Assembly: GCA_020024265.1 (NCBI GenBank)
Contig: JAHHTW010000009.1
Coordinates: forward strand, 9,331 to 73,330
Origin: Anaerotignum sp.
GTDB taxonomy: Bacteria > Bacillota > Clostridia > Lachnospirales > Anaerotignaceae
DNA: 64,000 nt
Direction: 5' to 3'
Under the pieces are notes generated by a model. It was not told where the DNA came from and ran no database searches. It saw only the letters and a list, made by a program, of their open reading frames with translations. This document shows, one piece after another, positions 54,024-61,252 of this stretch (the first letter of the stretch is position 1; every line of letters begins with the position of its first letter). The translations under genes were made by a program, and so were the position numbers.

Positions 54024-54377
54024 ATGGCAGAATTTAAGGAGGAATACCAATGTTCTTTGCAGTTAGCAATTGACATTTTGGGTGGAAAATGGAAAATGCG
54101 GATTATATGGTATTTGTTAGAAGGCACCCAGCGTTTTTCTGATTTTTCCAGAAGAATTCCGGATATTACACAAAAAACATTGACACAGCAATTGCGTGAA
54201 TTGGAAGAAAAAGGAATTATTACAAGAAGAATATATGCGGAAATGCCGCCAAGGGTTGAGTATAACATTACAGAATACGGCAGGTCGCTTTCTGACATAT
54301 TGTCTGGATTGAGCGGTTGGGCGCATCAGTATGCCATTGATAAGGGTATTCATATCAAGAGCAAAGACAAACATTAA
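54024..54377 (+). CDS. HxlR-family transcriptional regulator
   Basis: A 117-residue winged-helix protein of the HxlR/MarR-like class. The signature is YQCSLQLAIDILGGKWKMRIIWYLLEG, with Cys near residue 9-10 that is redox-active in some relatives. The recognition helix region is ITQKTLTQQLRELEEKGII, followed by wing PPRVEYNITEYG. It is placed between the two halves of the beta-keto acid cluster and is its likely regulator. AAGGAG lies about 9 nt before ATG 54024. Confidence 0.9.
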   Translation: MAEFKEEYQCSLQLAIDILGGKWKMRIIWYLLEGTQRFSDFSRRIPDITQKTLTQQLRELEEKGIITRRIYAEMPPRVEYNITEYGRSLSDILSGLSGWAHQYAIDKGIHIKSKDKH

Positions 54378-54470
54378 AAGTAATATGGAAAATGTCTGTC
54401 CCTATATAAAATTTGAATGTGGTTGACAAAAAGTGTATCTATGGTCGTACACGAAAATATAGATCTTGGA

Positions 54471-54515
54471 CGCCAGAAATATTGTGCAATTTGTACATTA
54501 TTTCTGGCGTTTTTT
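54471..54515 (+). terminator. Terminator hairpin in the gap between hxlR and the BKACE gene
   Basis: An 11-bp perfect stem (CGCCAGAAATA with TATTTCTGGCG), a 17-nt loop and T6. It ends hxlR transcripts or acts as an attenuator. A TTGACA at 54423-54428 lies upstream without a good -10. Confidence 0.8.
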
Positions 54516-54671
54516 ATATGTTTTGGGTATCTTTTTAGAAACTATATGCATAATAAGATATCTGGTGTCGAAAAAGTGCCATATTGCAAACGAAAAAGTG
54601 GCAGGTTAGAATTAAGCCACAAAAGAATAAATGTAAAACAAGAAACAAAAGACAAGAAAGAGGAGTGTAAC

Positions 54672-55547
54672 ATGATGAACAAAAACGTAATTTTGACTTG
54701 TGCAGTAACCGGATCCGGTGACAGCCATTTGAAACATCCAGGCATACCTTCCACGCCGAAGCAGATCGCAGACAGCGCCATAGAAGCTGCAAAAGCAGGA
54801 GCTGCAATCGTCCATCTGCATGTAAGAGAAGCAGATGGTACACCAAGCAGAAGGCTGGAATACTATGAAGAAGCAGTTGATTTGATCAGACAAAGCAAAA
54901 CAGATGTCATCATCAATCTGACAACAGGTATGGGAGGTGACTATGTAGAACATCCGGATGATCCTACCATCTTTGGCCCTGGAAGTGATATGGTTACTCC
55001 GGCAGAAAGAGTAAAACACATTCAGAAAATCAAACCTGAAATTTGTACACTGGACTGTGGTTCCTTCAACTACAAGACAACAGCTTACCTTGCAACATAT
55101 GCAATGCTGAAAGAATCCGCAAGACTGATTACAGAAGCAGGCGTAAAAGCTGAAATTGAAGCGTTTGAACTGGGACATATCTGGCAGGCAAAGGAACTGA
55201 TTAGAGAAGGTTACCTCCCTGCATCTACAATGTTCCAGCTGTGCATGGGTATTCCCTTCGGCGCAGAAAGCACATCTAGAAATCTGGTAGCAATGATGGA
55301 TGCACTGCCTCAGGGCGCTGTGTGGGGTGCATTTGGTATTGGTCAGGATGAATATCCTATGGTAGCACAGGCAGTTATCAATGGCGGTAATGCTCGTGTT
55401 GGTCTGGAAGATAATATCTATTTGGAAAAAGGCGTATTTGCTTCTAACGGTCAGCTGGTAGAAAAAGCAGTAAAACTAATCGAAACACTGGGCGCAAAAA
55501 CACTGACACCAGCAGAAGCAAGAAAGAAACTGGGTCTTGTAAAATAA
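54672..55547 (+). CDS. BKACE-family beta-keto acid cleavage enzyme (DUF849)
   Basis: A 291-residue BKACE enzyme, a zinc-dependent TIM barrel condensing a beta-keto acid with acetyl-CoA to give acetoacetate and a new acyl-CoA. Zinc ligands are H48 and H50 (VHLHVREADG) and E246 (RVGLEDNIYL), as in Kce of lysine fermentation. No lysine-fermentation genes (kamA, kamD/E, kdd, kal) are near, so another substrate is likely; 3-dehydrocarnitine is a candidate. AGGAG precedes ATG 54672 (54675 is equally possible). Codons favour C-ending AAC, TAC, ATC and CTG, unlike most neighbours, suggesting high expression. Confidence 0.93.
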   Translation: MMNKNVILTCAVTGSGDSHLKHPGIPSTPKQIADSAIEAAKAGAAIVHLHVREADGTPSRRLEYYEEAVDLIRQSKTDVIINLTTGMGGDYVEHPDDPTIFGPGSDMVTPAERVKHIQKIKPEICTLDCGSFNYKTTAYLATYAMLKESARLITEAGVKAEIEAFELGHIWQAKELIREGYLPASTMFQLCMGIPFGAESTSRNLVAMMDALPQGAVWGAFGIGQDEYPMVAQAVINGGNARVGLEDNIYLEKGVFASNGQLVEKAVKLIETLGAKTLTPAEARKKLGLVK

Positions 55548-55597
55548 ATCATTCGCAATAAAATGATTTCAATAAATTATATTTGGGAGGGAAATCG

Positions 55598-57193
55598 ATG
55601 AGTACAAAAAAACAAATGAATACAAATGACGATACTGGTAAGTTGGACATGCCTTTGTTTTTGGGTGCAATTATTGTATTGGCTGTGATTAGTATTCCAA
55701 TTATTATGTTTCCAGAGCAGGCGATGAATGTTGTAAATAAAATCAACGACTTCATCACAGTAAATTTTGGTAACTGGTATATTTGGTTCACATTCTTCAC
55801 ATTGTTCTTCTGTTTATTCATTTGCTTTAGCAAATATGGAAAAATCAAATTGGGTGATCCTACAACAAAACCCGATTACAATACATTCTCTTGGGCAGCA
55901 ATGCTGTTCTGTGGTGGTATTGGTGGTACAGTATTGTACTGGGGATTTATTGAATGGGCATACTATTTCCAAGATCCGCCACTGCATTATCAGACAGGTA
56001 CATGGGCAGCTGCAGAACTTGCAGCAGCACTTGGTCCCTACCATTGGGGCTTCATGGCATGGACAATCTACATCATCGGTGGTTGTGCATGTGGTTACAT
56101 CCTGCATGTAAAAAAATGCTCCGTATTCAGAATTTCTGAAGCTTGCCGTGGTGTATTGAATGACAAAGTAGATGGTATTTTAGGCAGAATCATTGATATT
56201 GGTTTTATCTTTGGTTTGATTGCTGGCTCTGCCACTGCATTCGGTCTGGGTACACCACTGATTACAGGTTTGATTCATGATCTGACAGGAATTCCCGATA
56301 ATAATACACTGAAAATCTGTGTATTGTTGGGTATCACATGTATTTTTGCATTTACATCTTTCAAGGGTGTAGATAAAGGTATGAAACGTATTTCTGATGG
56401 TAACGTAACACTTGCAATGATTTTGTTGATCTGTGTAGCAATCTTTGGGGGCGGTCTGGTATTCACACTGGATATGGGTACTACAGCAATAGGTATCATA
56501 GCACAGAACTTTATTCAGCTGAACAGTTGGATGGACCCTGGTCAGGTAACAAATGGATATCCGGAATCTTGGTCTGTATTCTACTGGGCATATGCAACTG
56601 TATTTGCACCTTTCTATGGATTGTTCTTTGCAAAAATTTCTAAAGGTAGAACAATGAAAGAAATGATTCTGGGTACGGTTGGCTTTGGTACATTGGGTTG
56701 TTTCTCTGTATTTATCATTCTAAGCTGCTTTGGTATTCACTTGCAGATGACTGGTGAAATGGACGTTATTGCATCTTTGACAGACAATGGAGCTCCTGCA
56801 ACAATCATCGCAATCGCAAGTACACTGCCTATGGCAAAAATCTTCAAAGCAGCAATGCTGGTATGTATTGTGCTATTTACTGCAACTACATATGATGCTA
56901 CATCTGGTACATTGGCATCTGTTTCTCAGACAAAGCTGGATAAGAACGGTGATTCCAAGCCATGGCTTCGTCTGCTGTGGGCATTCTTTTTGGTTGCTCT
57001 GCCTACAGGCTTCATTTTGGCAGGTAGTCCACTAAAAGCAATTCAGACAATCGTAGTTATCTTTGCTCTGCCTTGTTCTGTTATTTGTATCATGTTGGCA
57101 GCATCTTTCGTTAAAATGGTAAAAAGTGATGTCAAAAGAAACCGTTACAGCATGGATCAGGGGATCTATGATGAAAACGGTGTGAAAGAATAA
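55598..57193 (+). CDS. BCCT-family transporter
   Basis: A 531-residue betaine/carnitine/choline-type carrier with about 12 membrane segments. Family landmarks are GGTVLYWGFIEWAYYF, YHWGFMAWTIY, SATAFGLGTPLITG and WSVFYWAYATVFAPFYGLFFAKISKGRT. Against E. coli CaiT as I recall it, the central aromatic box keeps Y114, W142, W316 and Y320 equivalents, but W323, W324 and Y327 become Tyr, Ala and Phe, and R262 becomes Asn. Uptake may therefore be ion-coupled, and the ligand may differ from carnitine. GGGAGGG precedes ATG 55598. It lies between BKACE and dehydrogenase genes. Confidence 0.93.
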   Translation: MSTKKQMNTNDDTGKLDMPLFLGAIIVLAVISIPIIMFPEQAMNVVNKINDFITVNFGNWYIWFTFFTLFFCLFICFSKYGKIKLGDPTTKPDYNTFSWAAMLFCGGIGGTVLYWGFIEWAYYFQDPPLHYQTGTWAAAELAAALGPYHWGFMAWTIYIIGGCACGYILHVKKCSVFRISEACRGVLNDKVDGILGRIIDIGFIFGLIAGSATAFGLGTPLITGLIHDLTGIPDNNTLKICVLLGITCIFAFTSFKGVDKGMKRISDGNVTLAMILLICVAIFGGGLVFTLDMGTTAIGIIAQNFIQLNSWMDPGQVTNGYPESWSVFYWAYATVFAPFYGLFFAKISKGRTMKEMILGTVGFGTLGCFSVFIILSCFGIHLQMTGEMDVIASLTDNGAPATIIAIASTLPMAKIFKAAMLVCIVLFTATTYDATSGTLASVSQTKLDKNGDSKPWLRLLWAFFLVALPTGFILAGSPLKAIQTIVVIFALPCSVICIMLAASFVKMVKSDVKRNRYSMDQGIYDENGVKE

Positions 57194-57237
57194 TATAAAC
57201 AAGCGAATTGAAATTTTTAGAAAGGTAGTGTTTTATC

Positions 57238-58275
57238 ATGAGAATCGCATTACTTGGTGCTGGTGCTATGGGTACAATTATCGGTGCGTTGTTGACAAAA
57301 GCAGGCTACGATGTAGAATTGGTTGACAACTACAAGGAACATGTAGACGCAATGAACGAAAAAGGTGCTCAGATTGTTGGGGGCATGGAAGAAACCATCC
57401 CTGTGAAGGCTGTTACGAACGATGGTATGACAGGTAAATATGATCTGATTATTTCTATGACAAAGCAGACAACTATGAAAGACTCTCTGGCAAATGCAGT
57501 TCCTTATATGCATGATGATACATATATTATGACGCTGCAAAACGGTATTCCTGAGGATATTGCAGCAGAAGTTGTTGGAATCGAAAGAGTTATCGGTGGT
57601 GGTATGGAGTTCAGTGGTACTTTTGTAAGTCCTGGTGTATCCAAACTGGCATCTGCAAAAGAAACTCTGGGTATCTCCTGTGGTAGACCTACAGGTGTAA
57701 TTGATGAAAAAGCAAAAGAAATTCAGGCAATGTTCCAAAAAGCATTGGGGCATTGTGAACTGACAGACAACCTGATGGGTGTAAGATATACAAAATTGTC
57801 TGATAACTCTTGCTTCAGCGGTTTGGCAACAGCATTGGGTTGCTTGGTTGGTGACATTCTGGACAACAGAAAAGCAATGGAAATCATTGCTTACAATGGT
57901 AGAGAATGCGCAACCATCATCAAAGCAAAAGGTATCACACCTGTAGAATGCTTTGGTTTGTGCCCTACAGAAGATAGAGTATGCTTCGAAACAAAAGAAG
58001 AAATGGATAAAGTAATTGATTACTGGACAAAGGTTTACACACCTTTCAGAGCTCAGAAAGCAAGCATGATTCAGGATTTGGAAAAAGGCAGAAAATGCGA
58101 AATCAACTTTATCAATGGTAAATTCGTAGAAGAAGCTAGAAAACTGGGTATCCCTACACCAGTCAATGACATGATCATCAAATGCGTAACAGAAATCCAG
58201 AATGGCGAAACAACTCTGGAAGAAGCTTGGGCAAAGAACTTGGACAGATTTACAATACCTGAATATTTGATATAA
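57238..58275 (+). CDS. Ketopantoate reductase-like NAD(P)-dependent dehydrogenase
   Basis: A 345-residue ApbA/PanE-family protein, longer than typical PanE (about 300). The Rossmann loop is LLGAGAMGTIIGALL at 5-19. The catalytic Lys/Asn pair is K186 and N190 (YTKLSDN), and the C-terminal substrate region has INFINGKFVEEARKLGIPTPVND. With BKACE and a BCCT carrier next door, it most likely oxidises the imported beta-hydroxy acid to the beta-keto acid; true pantoate synthesis is unlikely in this context. An AGGTAG site precedes ATG 57238. Confidence 0.88.
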   Translation: MRIALLGAGAMGTIIGALLTKAGYDVELVDNYKEHVDAMNEKGAQIVGGMEETIPVKAVTNDGMTGKYDLIISMTKQTTMKDSLANAVPYMHDDTYIMTLQNGIPEDIAAEVVGIERVIGGGMEFSGTFVSPGVSKLASAKETLGISCGRPTGVIDEKAKEIQAMFQKALGHCELTDNLMGVRYTKLSDNSCFSGLATALGCLVGDILDNRKAMEIIAYNGRECATIIKAKGITPVECFGLCPTEDRVCFETKEEMDKVIDYWTKVYTPFRAQKASMIQDLEKGRKCEINFINGKFVEEARKLGIPTPVNDMIIKCVTEIQNGETTLEEAWAKNLDRFTIPEYLI

Positions 58276-58354
58276 AAAACAAAGGATACAAATAAGAGAA
58301 GATACAAAAGATAAAAAAATGTATTCTCCCAATATAGCATGATAAATTTTATAA

Positions 58355-58425
58355 CAAAAAACCTCCTTTTTCCATTCTTATATTTCAGATACAAAATATG
58401 AGAAATCAGAAATGGGGGGTTTTTT
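58355..58425 (+). terminator. Terminator of the BKACE operon
   Basis: Outer arms AAAAAACCTCC (from 58355) and GGGGGGTTTTTT (58414-58425) enclose a long, partly paired loop. They end in T6 about 140 nt past the dehydrogenase stop. Confidence 0.7.
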
Positions 58426-58734
58426 GAGTGTATGGTAAAAGCAAAGATACAAAATGCTGTTATCTGACATGGGAACGGAGGCAATCAAAATAGCAAAACC
58501 AAAGGTAGGAGGTTTGGAAAGATATGATATGCTTTTCTGACTGGGTATGGTTCATATGGTAATTTGGAACGATTTAGCTATATACGATTATATGATTTAG
58601 ACAAAACAGACTTGCCAGAAATGACAGATTTCTTTGATGATGCAGAGATACATCAAAGCCACTTTCGTATGATTGCTTTTTATGGTAAAGTAATAGATAT
58701 GGAATGTTTGGATTGTGTCACAAGGAGGTTTTCT
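58426..58734. other. Leader region before cbiK
   Basis: About 310 nt with no separate gene. From 58564 the cbiK frame is open without stops back to a TTG, but the family N-terminus starts at 58735. I looked for a cobalamin riboswitch and did not find its core. Confidence 0.45.
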
Positions 58735-59523
58735 ATGGAAAATACACAGGTTATTTTGGTAGTTTCCGTTGGCAGTAGCCGGATTGATGTATTGGAAAAA
58801 GACATTACAGCTATGGAAAAAAGTATTGCGCAGGCATTTCCGGATGCAGTACAGCGCAGAGCCTTTAGCAGTACAAAAATGATCCGGAAGCTGCAAATGC
58901 AGCAAAATGATTGTGTAGATGATGTGATGCAGGCATTACAGAAATTGGAGAAGGAAGGCTTTCAGACTGTGACCATACAACCCACATATCTGATCCATGG
59001 TGCGGAATATGAAAAGATCTGTATACAGGCAAAGCAATTTGCAAAAAATATGGATATTCGAATGGGTAAGCCATTGCTCAGTTCTATAGATGATGTGAAA
59101 AAAGTGGCTAAGGCGCTGATGGCAGAGATTGCAGAACCAGAAGAAGGGGAAGCGGTTGTATGGATTGGGCATGGTAGTGAGCATGATGCCAATGCGTCCT
59201 ATGCTCTGTTAGAATATATGCTGCATGATATGGGATGGAAACAGGTATATGTGGGTACGGTGAAAGGGCATCCGACGGCTTCGGAGGTGCTGCGCAGATT
59301 ATGTACACAGAAAAAAATACGACATGTACACTTGCATCTTCTGATGGTGACAGCGGGAGTACATGCCCAGAAGGATATTGCAGCAAAAACGGATTCTTGG
59401 TATGCTCAGCTGAAAGAAGCAGGTTTCACGGTTTCTTGTGCGATGCATGGTCTTGGGGAGTACAAAAGTATACAAAATTTATTCATACAACATGCACTGG
59501 AAGCAAAAAGTATCTTGGATTGA
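58735..59523 (+). CDS. cbiK: Sirohydrochlorin cobaltochelatase
   Basis: CbiK, the anaerobic-pathway chelatase that inserts cobalt into sirohydrochlorin, 262 residues. Metal-site histidines H146 (IGHGSEHDANASY) and H210 (MVTAGVHAQKD) match H145 and H207 of Salmonella CbiK. The start is ATG 58735 with AGGAGG seven nt upstream; the conserved strand VILVVSVGSS begins at residue 6, so the longer in-frame version is unlikely. No signal peptide is visible, so it is cytoplasmic. It precedes the sirC-hem group and uses its product. Confidence 0.93.
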   Translation: MENTQVILVVSVGSSRIDVLEKDITAMEKSIAQAFPDAVQRRAFSSTKMIRKLQMQQNDCVDDVMQALQKLEKEGFQTVTIQPTYLIHGAEYEKICIQAKQFAKNMDIRMGKPLLSSIDDVKKVAKALMAEIAEPEEGEAVVWIGHGSEHDANASYALLEYMLHDMGWKQVYVGTVKGHPTASEVLRRLCTQKKIRHVHLHLLMVTAGVHAQKDIAAKTDSWYAQLKEAGFTVSCAMHGLGEYKSIQNLFIQHALEAKSILD

Positions 59524-59675
59524 GAGGGAGCTGTTTGTTTGGTATAAAAACAGTAACAAAATGTATGTATAGCAGAAAATAGCTGCAAAAGGATATCGAT
59601 TCACATTACAAACATGTGGTATGGTCATGTCATTAGGATATGCCATGAAGCAATCTGGCGTTTGCGATAATTCGA
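59524..59675. other. Gap between cbiK and the hem-operon promoter, no gene seen
   Basis: This forms the first part of a 404-nt gap between cbiK and sirC. No gene, clean terminator or RNA motif is visible in it. Confidence 0.45.
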
Positions 59676-59704
59676 TTGACAAACGATTTTTTGATTGTTA
59701 TAAT
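59676..59704 (+). promoter_or_regulatory. Perfect-consensus sigma-A promoter upstream of the hem operon
   Basis: TTGACA at 59676-59681, a 17-nt spacer and TATAAT at 59699-59704. The start site would be near 59711. Confidence 0.9.
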
Positions 59705-59710
59705 CAAAAT

Positions 59711-59830
59711 GATTTTTTTATTGTTTTATATAGGGTGGATAAAAATTTTTCGGCGAATATGAAGTATGATAGCTGTAGTGTATTTGAGTTAAAAAACGGC
59801 TGCGACAGCCTTGGGTTGCCGCAGTTTTTT
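59711..59830 (+). ncRNA. Short leader or small RNA ending in a terminator
   Basis: From the consensus promoter, about 90 nt run to a terminator hairpin (59800-59808 with 59816-59824) and T6. A 26-codon open frame (MKYDSCSVFELKNGC start) crosses the hairpin without a good ribosome site. It may be an attenuating leader of sirC-hemC or an independent small RNA. Confidence 0.5.
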
Positions 59831-59927
59831 GTTTTATAAAATTATGTCAGGCGGTTTATCATGAAACAGAAAAAAGGATCGGAGGATATGCTACTGTGAT
59901 GTTCATATGTCAAAAAGGAGGAATGGT

Positions 59928-60377
59928 ATGAATTTAGAAAATGGTCGGTTTCCTCTGTTTATAGACTTGCATAAACGACGAGCAGTAGTTGTGGGTGCTG
60001 GAAAGGTGGCACTGCGTCGTGCGGAGATTTTGCTTGGATTTGGCGCAGAGGTTACAATGATTGCACCGGTGTGTGAAGCTGTACCAAATGGTGTACAATA
60101 TATCCAAAGAAGCTACATCAAAGGAGATCTTTCAAAAGCATTTCTGGCTGTAGCTGCCACCAATGACAGAAGTGTCAATCGACAGATTGGAGAAGATGCT
60201 ATACAGTCTGGAATTTTTGTGAGTGTTGCAGATTGTGCGGAGGAAAGCAGTTTTTATTTTCCGGCAATATGCGCAGACAATGGCTTGATTGCAGGTGTGG
60301 TTTCACAAGGGAAGGAACATCGCAAGGCTGCACAAGTGGCACAGGAAATTCGTAAAGTATTGGAGGATAAGAAATGA
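59928..60377 (+). CDS. sirC: Precorrin-2 dehydrogenase (SirC/Met8 type)
   Basis: A 149-residue NAD-dependent precorrin-2 dehydrogenase giving sirohydrochlorin, the substrate of CbiK. It has the Rossmann motif VVVGAGKVALRRAEILLGFGAEV near 19-41 and the family's FYFPAICADNGLIAGVVSQGK. It is shorter than CysG-N/Met8 (about 200), because it lacks the C-terminal helical extension. AAGGAGG precedes ATG 59928. ATGA overlap with hemC. Confidence 0.92.
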   Translation: MNLENGRFPLFIDLHKRRAVVVGAGKVALRRAEILLGFGAEVTMIAPVCEAVPNGVQYIQRSYIKGDLSKAFLAVAATNDRSVNRQIGEDAIQSGIFVSVADCAEESSFYFPAICADNGLIAGVVSQGKEHRKAAQVAQEIRKVLEDKK

Positions 60378-61252
60378 AAAAAATTCGCATTGGCAGTCGG
60401 GAAAGTCGCCTTGCTGTTGCACAAGCGAATATCGTAATAGACGCAATTCATCAGCATGATCCAGAGATTGAAATAGAACTGGTGAAAATGAAAACAACTG
60501 GTGACAAAATTTTAGATCGTACACTGGATAAAATTGGTGGAAAAGGGTTGTTTGTCAAAGAATTGGATATGGCACTATTGGATGGACGTGTAGATTTGAC
60601 CGTACATAGCAGCAAAGATTTGCCTATGAGTATAGATCCACGCATTCCTTTGGTGGCATTTTCTGAAAGAGCAAATCCCGAAGATGTACTGGTTCTGCCT
60701 GAGGGAACGACAAAAATTGATTTCACCAAACCCATTGGATGCTCCTCCTTGCGTAGACGGTTTCAGCTGCACAATATTTTTCCAGATGCCATATTGGCTC
60801 CGATACGGGGTAATATTTTGACAAGACTGCAAAAGCTGGATACAGGAGAATTTTCTGCGTTGGTGCTTGCACAAGCAGGATTGGAAAGGTTAGGTATGGA
60901 ACAGAGGATTGGTCGATATTTTTCCACAGAGGAAATTTTGCCGGCAGCCGGACAGGCAATATTGGCGGTGCAGGCACGCAAGGATGTAGATATCTCCTGT
61001 CTGGCAACATTTGATAATCAGGACAGTCGAGATTGCTTGATGGCAGAGAGGGCGTTTGTACGTACATTGGATGGTGGGTGCTCTGCACCGGTTGCAGCAT
61101 ATGCTTTTGTAGCAGAAGATCGCATTATACTCAAAGGTATGTATGTAACAGAAGACCACAAGTTGCATTTTGAAACCATCTCTGGTGACAGAACACAGGG
61201 AGAAGCGCTTGGTGTGATGTTGGCAAAAACAATGAGGAGGAAATACCAATGA
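60374..61252 (+). CDS. hemC: Porphobilinogen deaminase (hydroxymethylbilane synthase)
   Basis: HemC, 292 residues, polymerises four porphobilinogens. The N-terminal RIGSRESRLAVAQA, the substrate loop SSKDLPM and the Arg-rich GCSSLRRRFQL are conserved. The dipyrromethane cofactor is held by C236 in LDGGCSAPV. It overlaps sirC and the cobA/hemD gene by ATGA on both sides, so the operon is tightly coupled. Confidence 0.97.
   Translation: MKKIRIGSRESRLAVAQANIVIDAIHQHDPEIEIELVKMKTTGDKILDRTLDKIGGKGLFVKELDMALLDGRVDLTVHSSKDLPMSIDPRIPLVAFSERANPEDVLVLPEGTTKIDFTKPIGCSSLRRRFQLHNIFPDAILAPIRGNILTRLQKLDTGEFSALVLAQAGLERLGMEQRIGRYFSTEEILPAAGQAILAVQARKDVDISCLATFDNQDSRDCLMAERAFVRTLDGGCSAPVAAYAFVAEDRIILKGMYVTEDHKLHFETISGDRTQGEALGVMLAKTMRRKYQ

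Noticed and set aside
58430..58734. Possible cobalamin riboswitch before cbiK (GGGAAC and AGCCACT strings)
   Set aside because: The strings are isolated. The B12-box core and its order and spacing are absent, so I do not call it.
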